This document shows, piece by piece, positions 52,717 through 63,311 of a DNA stretch of 63,311 nt. Below the pieces are notes generated by a model, which was given only the letters and a program-made list of their open reading frames with translations, made no database searches and was not told the origin of the DNA. Made by a program: the position numbers and the translations under genes. Numbering within the stretch: the stretch's first letter is position 1; each line of letters opens with the position of its first letter. Origin of the DNA: Ichthyophonus hoferi (lineage: Eukaryota; Opisthokonta; Ichthyosporea; Ichthyophonida; Ichthyophonidae); NCBI GenBank assembly GCA_002751075.1, contig NAOQ01000371.1:2553-65863 (forward strand), read 5' to 3'.

Positions 52717-54421
52717 TTAACCAGAACAACCACGGCATCCGCAATGAACACACTCTACAATGCGTCCCTCTTCCAGCTTGGACTTGGGCACTCTACACAC
52801 ACACTGTGTGCCAAAGTTGGTGTCGCGAGATTGAATGCAACGCAGACAACAGAGAATCTCATATCCTTGCTGTGGGTTAAGGAGAGAGAGAAGCAGTGGA
52901 TGTACATGTGCGTGTATATATATATATATGTATGTATGTGTGTATGTATGTATATATGTATATATGTATATATGCATATATGCATATACATTTATATGAT
53001 TTAGGGTTAAATCGAAATTACTACCCTGATAGTAATTATTAAATGTTCACATTATTAATCACCCATTGTACAATAACACTTAATTATAATTACAATTCAA
53101 CCTTATTTCTATTGGCACAACCTATAGAACTAAAGCACGTACATCCTTTATTTCCTCACTGTATAAAACATATAAAATACAAAACTAAATAAAGAAAAAA
53201 GATGAACACCCTATATAACTGACTATAAATACCAAGAAACATAGAAAACATAAAAAAAAGAAAGAAAAAAAAAAGAACCAAAAAAAAACAATGCCCACCT
53301 TCTTCCATTTAGCAATGAGGGCAGCATCAGCATACTTCTCCTTTATACAGTAGTCATACAATTCCTTACTAATGGCCTTCCTCTTGTAGTACAACTCGTA
53401 GATATAGCGTGATCTCTGGTGGTGTAGTCTGAATATAGGCCACCCTGCCTCTACCTTTCTCTTCCCATCGTGAGTGTCAGCCTCGGCTGGATGGTAAATG
53501 GTAAAGCTAGGTTAGAATGTGTTTAATTTGTGTTAAGACATGTGTATGTATATTTGTATGTATGTATATATGTATGTATGTATGTATATGTGAAATAAAA
53601 TGGTGTATATACAGAAAGAAAAAAGGAATGGGAAAGTGATACAAGGAAAGATGTATATAAATAATAATATAGAGGGATATAGAGGGACATATAATGGAAA
53701 CAGATATACGCATGAAAGTGAGAGAAGTATATGGGGGTTGGAGTGTTAAAACAATAGATACAGGGGGTAAAGCTTATGGAATAATAACCAGAATAATACA
53801 GCCCATGAATAACGTGTATGGATCAGTTCTACACTATATACTGTGTAATTAAAATAAAACTATTGCTCTTAGTGGCTTTATTACCATGGCAACAGGGGAA
53901 TGTCTATAAATATTGGATTAGAAAATAAACACCCTGTGAAATATAGAGTAGCATGTGCTCTGAAGGAATAACCATAGTATAAAGTTGTGTAGCATAATTA
54001 GAAAGAATCTTCGTATAAAATAAGACAATGAAAAACACACTTAAACATAAGAAAGGCCAGCACTTAAATAAAGAAGAGGGAACCATGGGTATATGTGAGG
54101 CGTGTTTGGAATATAACAAGGGATTAATGTTAAATGGGGTAAAGATTATTGTTTGTTACTTATGCACAGAAGCGCGTAAAGAGATAAAGGAGAATTATAA
54201 TACATATACAACAATGTATCAAAATAAAAACGAAAACCGTGAAGACATACTAGTAGTACCACACGCATGTGAATATAACTAGTAAGACCTAGTAACATTG
54301 GCATAACAACCTAATAAAACATACCTTCGCGCATTTTTTGTTGTATCTCCATTAAGGTTGATTCAATAAGTTCCCAACCCTCCGGGGGTGGTTTTTGGCG
54401 TCCTCTCCTAACCTTAGGCAT
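52717..54421 (-). CDS. BUD31: BUD31/G10 spliceosome protein, 3 exons
   Basis: Exons: 54421-54325, 53486-53299, 52869-52717; 438 nt (145 aa; the human protein is 144 aa). The sequence is near-identical to animal BUD31: [20 protein letters not shown], then [35 protein letters not shown], and a cysteine-rich zinc-binding C-terminus ([32 protein letters not shown]). BUD31 is a core nuclear splicing factor of activated spliceosomes. The introns are 838 and 429 nt. Its 3' splice site for exon 3 is preceded by a TCCTTAAC sequence that looks like a U12 branch site, but its donor is not U12-like. Confidence 0.97.
53899..54324. promoter_or_regulatory. BUD31 intron 1, 5' half, hosting an antisense ORF
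   Basis: This part of BUD31 intron 1 contains the plus-strand open frame at 54028-54282 and an AATAAAAC sequence just after it (about 54314-54321) that could serve as its poly(A) signal. Nothing else recognisable. Confidence 0.3.
54028..54282 (+). CDS. small zinc-ribbon-like ORF nested antisense in BUD31 intron 1
   Basis: An open frame of 84 aa, Lys/Glu-rich, with paired cysteines C23-x2-C26 and C43-x2-C46 (ICEACLEYN and VCYLCTEAR) and a later HAC. That layout (Cx2C-x16-Cx2C) is typical of zinc ribbons or treble clefs. Codons look coding-like, with many GAG/GAA/AAG. A second ATG at 54085 (residue 20) sits in a strong ACCATGG context, giving a 65-aa form with both cysteine pairs. I recognise no family. 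It may be a small nested gene, an exon of a longer plus-strand transcript, or chance. Confidence 0.4.
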   Translation: MKNTLKHKKGQHLNKEEGTMGICEACLEYNKGLMLNGVKIIVCYLCTEARKEIKENYNTYTTMYQNKNENREDILVVPHACEYN

Positions 54422-57304
54422 TCTTAATATACAATATATATATATTGCTTATGTGTATAATAGTTTATATCAAACGTCTATGTACACGAGAGGGAACTTA
54501 ATAGGTGGGGCTGTAAGCGTGTTGCGATTACGTTCTTTTGTAATTTAGTAAGTGTAAGGTAAGATATAATTGTATTTTTAACAATTATATAATTATTTCA
54601 ATTGCAAATTTTCATATTACTTTTCATGCAATAAAGGCAACCATGCTAAATATTATTGGTCAGCATCTACCATGATATTTTATGATTTACTAACAATTTG
54701 CTGTCCTGGCCTTCCATAGCACCAGTATGAGTGAACCGAAGGACCTTTGCATTGATATTAGATTATGGATTAAAAAAATTATTTACCTATTTATTAGACT
54801 AATAAGTTAATACTACTCAATCATTTGGTATGGTTAGATTTGTTGCTGATAAGTTGTTACAATTTAACTTTAATAATAATACATGCACATTACTTATTAT
54901 TAGTTCACCAGTGTAATAGGCTACCAATGTGATCTGACTCCGTAATGCAAATACAATTTATATAGTTAAGCAAAACATTATTTGAAAATATTCAGAACAC
55001 CACATTTTTCAATGTTTTAACAAGTGTTGTCAAAATTACTTTGGTTTGTTTTACTAATATGTTTTAAAAACAAGAATGAAGGGTGAAGAATAATTTAAAA
55101 AAATCTCGGCTATTATGCTAAGAAGTGAAATATATATTTTGCACTATACGGTAAGCGTTGAAGAAAGTTAAATAAGCCAATATAAAGCCACCGTATGAAT
55201 CAATTATAGTATTGCAAAATAATTGTTTTACATTGAAATAGTGAAAATATGAAACAATAAATGGTTACACTCTAGCTTCCTAAATATTCGCCGTTGTCAT
55301 ACAATAATAACTATCATTCAAACACTCATACTGACGTGAATCAAAATTTACTTTTATTCTCCTATATATAATTAGTATTAATAGTTTAAGAAATACAGAT
55401 GGATTGTTATTTTACTACATTAATTATTTTAATTTGATGCAATCTTTAATAACAAGTTAAGGCTCTGAATGTATTTTTGTCTCTTATATTGTGAGATTAA
55501 TTCTGTGTCAAACATGAAAATAACTTGTCATATGTCAATAAACTTAGAAGTTGTTTATCAGGAATATCTTTTTTGAGTATTATTATTTATTTGTATTGAA
55601 ATACTTAATATTTCAATACAATTTGAAGGTAGGTTTGTTTGTCCTTACTTAATTTCGGTAATTAGTTATTATATAATACATAATTGTAAAGTTTTTGTGG
55701 TGCTGATTGAACGAACAATCGTGCAATTGATTTTTAATTAGCTATACAAACAGATTTATTATGTCAATACTCTATTTTGTCTTATTTAAGTGGATCGTAT
55801 TAGAGTTTATATTTCTCTATTCTATCAACTTTGGCTAAGTTAATATTTTATTCATGGAAAATTATCTATGAAAACCTCATACATATCAATCAACTATATT
55901 TTAAACCAAAACGATACTTCAACCAAAACTACAAATTACTGAAACTTGATGGACTATTCAAACCATGCTACAAGATCATTAACTACAATTGTATAAGTAG
56001 TTTTGGCAGAAGTTTTTATAAGATAACAATTGTAATTGAGATTGAATGGTATACTTTTCTAGCAATTGCAAAAAACCAACAAGTTGAAACTTTCTAAATC
56101 ATTAATAAAGAAATTATAGAATAATTCACAGCTACATAAAGGGAATTTTAACAAAAATATAAAAAAACACCTACAATTTTACAAAACTCATACTAAAACA
56201 GAATAATTATATATTTATTTTGTGAATATGTACCTGAAAGCTGTACTTTTTGGCTTATATAATAAAATGTTGGATCATTATGCATATATCCATAGGCTTG
56301 CATTTTTTTCTTTGTATACCCATTACTTAAATCTACAGTATCACATTAGCAAGCTGCTCAAGTCATCTGCTCTAGTATGTACATTTAGTTATGGCTTTCC
56401 TGATGTTACATTTAGTCGATTAACAAAAGTAGGGAATACATGACTTTACCAAAATCTTTTAATCCTGAACTATTTTTCAAAAAAAGACAAATAAGATGCC
56501 TTCTCATCGGCCATATGTCAAATATAACTACATATATAACATAGGCACAGTAACTATATTTTTAGTTATCGGATTAATTAATGCTAAGTTCTAAAGTATT
56601 CTATATATAAAATACTGTATTTAGAAAGTAATGAAGAGGTTCTGCCTATGACAGGTTCGGAACTCTTGAGTTTGTAGTACTACTGAATAAAGGCTATAGA
56701 GCTTTTATTTTTACTTCTCTGCTTGAAATAGTTGGCTGCCACCTTGAACATAAATGACATAATTACTATACAAGCTGAAATTGATACTATGTACTATATG
56801 TTCGGTTTGTCGACGTTTGGAGGTAGTTGTGAGAAACTAATCATAACTTATCAGCCCGTCCTTATGCAATGGGCGCCTGGCTTCACTCAAAGTACAATAG
56901 TGATCTAATGGCAAATGCAGTGTTACAATTACCGTAATTTAAAGCAATCGTACATTAACCGCTAATGGATTCCTCATTAATGTGTAGTTAGTGTAATTAT
57001 TATCATCCTAATAGAGTAATGATTCATTTAAAAAGCATTAAAAAATAAATAAAAAAACAAACAAAAAAAAACAAACAAATAAAGCTAACTTTAAAATTTC
57101 ACCCGATACTACAAGGCTGCAGGAACCTACTAAAAAACATTTTAAAGGTCCAAACCATATTTATATTTATGTTATTCATATATTATCACACAGTCGACTT
57201 AGCCTCCCTTGCATACTAACAATACATAAACACACCCTACACTTGACTTAGTGGTATACAACCTTACTTAACCACCCCTTCTATATATACAATAACATTA
57301 GACC
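54422..57304. other. divergent interval between BUD31 and the DHHC gene
   Basis: Upstream region for both genes. Contains the family A LTR-like repeat (56516-56782). Open frames at 55831-56097 (88 aa) and 56222-56443 (73 aa) are AT-driven and I do not support them as genes. An A-rich run with AAAC/AAAT units lies at about 57045-57082. Confidence 0.45.
56516..56782 (+). repeat. LTR-like solo repeat, family A, copy 2
   Basis: Starts TGTCAAATATAACTACATA, contains TATATATAAAATACTG (TATA-like) and CTGAATAAAGGCTATAG (poly(A)-like), and ends near CAAGCTGAAAT. This is the plus-orientation copy of the family also at 24214-24487 and 62289-62557. Probable old solo LTR. Confidence 0.55.
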
Positions 57305-60300
57305 ATGCGTCTAGGAACACCCTCCTCAAAAATTCGAAAGTCGGTATATACCAAGTGGTATCAGAGGGCACAAGGAGTAATATCTATATTCTGTGTGTTA
57401 GTTATGCACCTACCGCTGGGTTTGGCGACAAACATGTCACCACTATACTATAATGTGTGGATACTAGTAGGTAGGTATTGTTACAGATCATCACAAGCAC
57501 ATATAGGCACACACCAAAACAAATTATTAAATGATTATTTTAAAAACTAGAGTTTTTCTTTTTACTTAATTTTTTTTATTTTCCCTTTCCTTCTCTCTAC
57601 CACATTCATATTAAATTGTATTTATATATACTTTTATAAAAAGAAAATCAAATCATAATACTCAACAACATGCAATAATCAATTTGTAGTTTACATTTTA
57701 AATCCCCATTGTTATCCCTACTTTCTTCAAATACACTTCAATCAAGAACAACACATGCGTACATGCCAACATTGTATACATATACCCACGCTAATGCATA
57801 TATATATGTAAATGGGTTCATTCCTGTTTATATATATCTACAGTGATTCTCCTATTTTCCACCTTGGTTACTAGCTATATCATGGACCCTGGTGTCATTC
57901 CACCGAGCGATGAAGAACAGGGAATGAGCATGCATATGCCTAGTGTAGACATGGGAGGTGAACACAGCAGCAATTTCAACACACCACTTCTAGAACATGA
58001 GTTGCATGAGGACTGTTATCATAATCCAACATCCTCAACCAATTCGAGTTTCCAATCACCTCATCGTGAGAGTGAGGCTGAACCTGAAGCTAAGGAAAGG
58101 ACGGTGGATGGAGTGACCTATAAATGGTGTGTGACTTGCCATATATGGAGGGGTCCTCAAGCTACGGTACGATAGTTTTATCATAACAAGCCTTTTTTAT
58201 TACTCCTATTAGGTAATAGTATTAAACTTTAATGTACGATACTAGTAGTTTGTCTTTTTATTTATCCTATTAGGTAATAGTATTAAACTTTAATGTACGA
58301 TACTAGTAGTTTGTCTTTTGGTTCACCTTTCATATTTATGAAATTTAATATTAATTTGTTATTTATGCTTACATAATGTTTTTATTAGGTATATATTTTT
58401 TTATGAACAACAACTAGAAACTCTTTAAAAATTGGTACAATGAATGGGAGAGTTTAAATTTTTTAAAATCCCTTCATATGGAAAGAGGTAAGAATTTCTT
58501 TTAATACACCCGTTGCCTCAGTGGACTGTTCATTTATCACACGCTATATATGGCTATTTCCTGTCGTATCTTCTTTATCTAGTTAAAATTGCTAATCGAT
58601 AAATTTAAAGCCACTCACATACGTAATCCAGACATTATAAACCAATTAAATGACATACATTTGACTAATACCTAAGAATATAGAGTGTAATTTTAAATAT
58701 CTTTTACATATTTAAATGGCCAGTAGATGTATGAGATATAACACGATATCCAATCACTTCTATGCTATAAATGATATATATATATTCTTACTTTTAAAAT
58801 CACAACGCAGTTTACCACAAGGTAATAATTACCATATAAAGAAATAATAAACCTATTTGGATACACCTGTCACTAACCTCTTTGCCAATCTATAGCATTG
58901 CAGTGATTGTGGGTTCTGCATGGAACGATTTGATCATCATTGTGGCGCGATTGGTAACTGTGTGGCCTATAGGAATCACCGTGTATTTATAATCATGGTA
59001 AACCATTGGTTGATATATATATAGTCCTTCTCTTCTATCTTTACAAAACTATAAAAATGATTGGTTGCTTGCACTACGTATGTGCTAAAATGTGAGCGTG
59101 CTTATGTGTCTGTTGAAAAAATTATGAATTTTAAAAAATTTCAGACATAATCATTGGATGCAATAGTGCACATTCAATCATTTAACTGAGTTTAAAATAT
59201 TTTATGAACGATATATAGCTGGAGTATTTGATGATTTTAATATTCATTCATATAGACGTTTAATATTTTAGAAATACTTTCACTGTGTACTGAATATCAT
59301 ATTGGATGATATATATAGGGTATCATTCTATTACTCTAACAATCTCTCCTCTCTACCAATAGTTATGCTTTGCAGGCACTATGTTTGTCATGCTATTGGC
59401 TGCAGGCGCAACGGAGGCCAGTAGGCTTAAAGCAGAAGTAAGTGTAAATACCATTATATTGCATTATGTTTAGTTTAGCTACGAGCATTATACCAATTCT
59501 TGTATATTTATATGACATTATATTATAATTACCTTACACTATATCTTATTACATTGCATAATACTATGCAACCCACAAAGCACTATCCCCTAACAACTAC
59601 CTGATACAACACCAATAGCATATAGCGATCATAACCGAACCAATCACTGTACCCACAGGGGAATCAATGGAATGATTATCATTGGTATATAAATGTCTTT
59701 CTAGCTATATATGGGGGTTATGCAAGTGTATTTGCTGTTGGCTTCTCTATCGCCCAGTGCGGATTGGCTGCCTCTGGTAATTAACCTCCTCTAGCTTCTC
59801 AGGAAGTTTTTTTTGATTGGCTGTTGTTATATAGTATATGGTATATGTTACATGTATAGGATATGTGTGTGCCAGTGCACACTTTTTCTATTCTGTCACG
59901 TGACTTGCACCTCCTTCCTCATTCTATTCGATCTCTTTCGCTTTCTGATATAGTCTCCTTCGTTGTTTTCCTTGCCCCCTTGCCATAGCTACTTGGGTTA
60001 TTATGGTTGTTTTCTAGAGTTTTCTAGATTTCTCTCTATACACCTTGTTATAAGTAATTAAGTAATAGCCAATACTATTCTTGATATTTAATGATTGGGG
60101 TAGTATTCAATGGTAATATTAATATTAAAGTTATATTATTACTTCTCTACGGCTTTGTTTACCTAGATAGGGATAATTAATCCGCTGTGAAAATAAATAA
60201 ATAAATTATTAATTAATATTATAATTATTTCTGTAAAAATTATTTTTAAAATTATTTTAAAATTATTCCAAAACCCATAAATTATTTTGTGCCACCAAAA

Positions 60301-61429
60301 TTTAAACAACACAGCTCATAAGCTAATATTAACTAAAATTAATTAATACAACAGGGCTTACCGAAAAGCAATGTCTACGGGGTAGCGCAGAGGTATTTAC
60401 GAAGTTAAGACTAAAACGTGCTCCCCGCACATTCCTTGATTTCTGGATGCAACCATTGGTAAGATGCTATTTTTAACCATTTTTGGAAATACTTTATGTG
60501 ATGCTAATATATGACCGATATGGTCACTGTATAAACAGATGACTTTGTTTAAAATTGTTTGACATTATATTTTCATTTTTAATGCTCGCACGGCGCCTAT
60601 TTGTTTGGACCAATCTTGGATTCTTTCTTTATCTATCTTACTCTTTCCTTTTTTTCTCTCTCTCTTTTTCTTTTTTCCCTCACTTTTTTTTTCTTCTTTT
60701 CTTTTTCTTTTTCTTGTTGATCTTCAGCTCTCACTATTTAGAAATATATGTACCCCTTTCTACACATCTTTTTTCCAATGTCAGATGCTTTTGATTATAT
60801 ATATATACATATACTATGATACATACATACATCGTACGTACATAAATGCATGCATACATACATACATACATACATAATACATGCATACATACACAGACAA
60901 ATATACCTGTGTTGGATATTCTGTTAATATTTGAATATAAATATAAGTAAAAGAGCAAGTTAAGATTTCATACGAAAATTTTCTATATCTGATCCTATGA
61001 ACCCCCCTATTCTTGCATGATTTACTAACATAAACTCATATAGGCATTGCACTTACGCGCTGTGAATAAAATTTATATATAGGCATACCAATACTGTATA
61101 AAGATGAAAAATTCAAATATAATTTAAATTTTAACTGCTCTCAAGAGATAGTAGAGATTGAAACACAATAAATATAAAGAACACAATAAATATAAAGATA
61201 GCTGATGTTCAACTCAATTTATGAGATATTTCCGGGTGAGTATAAAGTAGGAATGGTTAGATAGGAAGAATTGGGACCTAGGGGTAGTGACCTATGTTTT
61301 AATAACTTGAATGCTATTACTAATAGTGCACCATGTTATATTATATTATGTTGCCTTATACAGACACCTGGGTTTATACGTCATACACACCGTCAAGGAA
61401 TGGGCAAAGGTTACCTTAAATGGCACTGA
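57305..61429 (+). CDS. DHHC-type protein S-palmitoyltransferase, 7 exons
   Basis: Exons: 57305-57470, 57844-58166, 58896-58997, 59363-59437, 59659-59776, 60355-60458, 61364-61429; 954 nt (317 aa), in phase. Topology is that of a four-pass membrane enzyme: TM1 about 24-45, TM2 about 48-68 followed by the family's DPG motif (D70-G72), a cytosolic Ser/Glu-rich insert, the cysteine-rich domain (C151, C154, H164-C-x2-C-x2-C171), DHHC at 176-179 with catalytic C179, then TM3 and TM4. The enzyme acylates cysteines of target proteins, usually at ER or Golgi membranes. Oddities: the usual DHHCPWVGNC is DHHCGAIGNC, and the TTxE motif after TM4 reads LTEKQ. The nearest human group by layout is ZDHHC9/14/18 or Erf2-like, but the assignment to a subgroup is loose. 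It ends in a short basic tail. Confidence 0.9.
58204..58319. repeat. 61-bp tandem duplication in DHHC intron 2
   Basis: 58204-58258 is repeated identically at 58265-58319 (unit 61 bp including a short spacer). Lies in the intron between exons 2 and 3. Perfect identity implies a very recent duplication or an assembly artefact. Confidence 0.9.
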
Positions 61430-63278
61430 GTCAATTGGAATCTTTCTTTGGTGTATTTTTTTTTGGTTGGAATAGTGTGTTTCGAATGGCATTTTATCGA
61501 ATGAAATGTAATAGTTTCAGAAAAATGTTAAAAATATAAGAAAAGTATATATATATATATTTATATATATCTTTTGTTCTTGGTTTTATTTTTAATTTAA
61601 TGCAATTTTTTAAAGAAACTACTGGATTATTGCTGTATTAATTTCAGTATCTTAGATATCTGACCCATAATAGGTATATGTCAGAATATTCATTTTCCTG
61701 TAAATATATATTTAACTATTGCTTTACTTATGTTCCTATTGGATATAAGATTTAAAAATAACACTTTGCTTCTGTGAAAGCCAATGAAAATTGTCTATAG
61801 TGCAAAAAGTTGTTGAATCCAGCAACCATAGATCAAATGGCTATACAGCAGAGACAATTATTGTTGGCGAATGCTATTATATGTTATATCTAATTATATA
61901 TTATATGTATAAGACTATTGGGTCATCCAAGTAACCCCAAATTATAAGAGTAATAGGAATCCTGGGAATATTAATGAGATTACTATAATGAATATTAATG
62001 TAATGAGCCATTAGATTATAAGATAGATAATTAGGTTATGTGATATGACATCAATCGGATATGGCTGAAAGCCGATAGAGATTGGATGAGGCGTAGATAT
62101 GAGATTATTACAAAGAAGTAGTAATAGATACTAGATGAGATACTATATATACTCAGCATATAAATGCTATAGATTATAAGGTCTTGAACAATATTCATGT
62201 TGAGATCACTATATTACCGAAAATATATAATATCATATTTCAATACAAAGAAATAGCCGTGTGTTCCACATAGTCCAGAAAACTACGGATTTCAGCCTGT
62301 ATAGTAATTTTCTTGCCCATATTCAGGATGACAATTGACTGTTTCAATTAGAGAAGTTAGGATATAAAAATGCATAGCCTTTATTCAGTAGCACTACAGA
62401 ATCAAGACTCTTTAATTTGTTTTAGGCAAAACCTTTTTATACTTCCTAGATATAGTTTTTCATATCTAGAAAACTTTAGAACGCGGCATTAATTAATTAG
62501 ATAACTACAACTATAGATGTTTTGCGTATGCTGTATATGTAGCTATATTTAACAATAACTGTCTGGAGGAAACCGTATATTACAAGAAGGATATATACCA
62601 TGATACTCATATATAAAGAAATAGCCACATTTATTTTATACAGTCTATATAACTAGAGTGGTTCTACCGACCTCGTGAAAAGGGATCATATGTATATGTA
62701 TGTATTATTGGACTACTATCAAATATTGACATATCAGATGGTCATCATATTCCTATATTCCACACTATACTACAATGGTTAGACATATCTCTTCTTTGAA
62801 CACTGGTATTTCTGCATAGTAAAAGTTCAGAACTCTACACAAATCACCATAATTATTCTTGAAATAAGTAATATAATAACATATTGTACAATATGATGTA
62901 AATATTAGAAGTAATTTCAAAGCAAAATTCAAAATTCAAAATTCAAAAAAAACAGTATCATAAATCAATACTTTTAGTACTTTTCAGTCTTATAAGCATT
63001 AAATCATGCTATAGTCGAAAATAATTTTAATGATTAGTAAATCAATGGAATTGCCACGTTTAAACTACACTACTAATCTAATCATTTAAGACTACATAAC
63101 AAATAGAGATCACATGGGTGGCTATTATAATCTGAAGATACTTGGGAATAAATCTCTATAAATATATCCAAGTGTTTGTTTAAACATTTCTATGCGCAAC
63201 ACTTTAAAATATTCGGGAGCCTCATTAATTGAGAGGCATTTTTTATGTGTTCATATTTTATAAATAAAAAAATTCCTT

Positions 63279-63311
<33 letters not shown>
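61430..63311. other. 3' flank and contig edge with nested repeat remnants
   Basis: Downstream of the DHHC gene. Contains AT microsatellites and an LTR-like solo repeat (62289-62557). On either side of that repeat lie two related stretches sharing AAAGAAATAGCC (about 62213-62285 and 62578-62650), suggesting insertion into, or duplication of, an older repeat. A TGTTGG at 61862 could be the start of another LTR, but I cannot find its mate. Ends in a T homopolymer (63281-63311). No gene seen. Confidence 0.45.
62289..62557 (-). repeat. LTR-like solo repeat, family A, copy 3
   Basis: Minus orientation: TGTTAAATATAGCTACATA, then AGTATAAAAAGG (TATA-like), then CTGAATAAAGGCTATG (poly(A)-like), ending near CAGGCTGAAAT. 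Same family as 24214-24487 and 56516-56782. Confidence 0.55.

Noticed and set aside
52840-52900. U12-type branch site (TCCTTAAC) before BUD31 exon 3
   Set aside because: The donor of that intron is GTGGGCATT, not a U12 site, and the branch-to-AG distance is very short. Treated as chance in a U2 intron.
55831-56097. 88-aa plus-strand frame upstream of the DHHC gene
   Set aside because: Composition is Tyr/Ile/Lys/Asn as expected from AT-rich DNA. A faint likeness to a retroelement integrase C-terminus was too weak to claim.
57350-57370. TGGTATCAGAGG, a classic Copia primer-binding-site sequence
   Set aside because: It lies inside DHHC exon 1, in frame (KWYQRAQG), with no LTR before it or gag after it.

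Overview
The window is AT-rich (about 70% A+T by eye) nuclear DNA from a eukaryote. It holds seven spliced or intact protein genes, long introns of roughly 100-1900 bp, abundant microsatellites and fossil retroelements. It starts in a (TA)n run and ends in a T homopolymer, so it is probably a whole contig cut at low-complexity sequence. I reconstructed each gene exon by exon. Every chain keeps its reading phase across GT-AG junctions and totals a multiple of three, which gives strong internal support. The lineage is not certain. Mitochondrial class I fumarase, BAG6, RBM48 with a candidate U12-type intron, a GATA finger with a 17-residue loop and long introns together fit an early-branching opisthokont, such as an ichthyosporean-like unicellular holozoan, better than a dikaryotic fungus. 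I hold this with low confidence.

Layout: (1) 0.66-10.17 kb, minus strand, an 18-exon BAG6/Scythe homologue (976 aa). (2) 11.0-17.07 kb, plus strand, an 8-exon RBM48 homologue (372 aa), divergent from BAG6 across 833 bp; one intron contains an assembly gap. (3) 17.1-27.3 kb, a repeat-rich island around an intronless GATA-factor gene (19.31-20.61 kb). It holds a broken Ty1/Copia element and many decayed copies of an unrecognised protein-coding repeat, two of which form a large palindrome. (4) 27.33-37.65 kb, minus strand, a 15-exon mitochondrial ribosomal protein uS9m (472 aa). (5) 39.52-50.49 kb, plus strand, a 17-exon class I [4Fe-4S] fumarase (581 aa). (6) 52.72-54.42 kb, minus strand, a 3-exon BUD31/G10 splicing factor (145 aa), with a small zinc-ribbon-like ORF antisense in its first intron. 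(7) 57.31-61.43 kb, plus strand, a 7-exon DHHC palmitoyltransferase (317 aa). Two families of LTR-like solo repeats are scattered through the rest.

These are mostly unlinked housekeeping functions: protein quality control, splicing, mitochondrial translation, the TCA cycle and lipid modification. The one functional thread is splicing. RBM48 is a known minor-spliceosome factor, BUD31 is a core spliceosome protein, and the BAG6 gene next to RBM48 carries an intron with a perfect U12-type 5' splice site. The least explained parts are the decayed repeat family around the GATA gene and a roughly three-fold excess of CCAAT/ATTGG pentamers in gene-bearing DNA.
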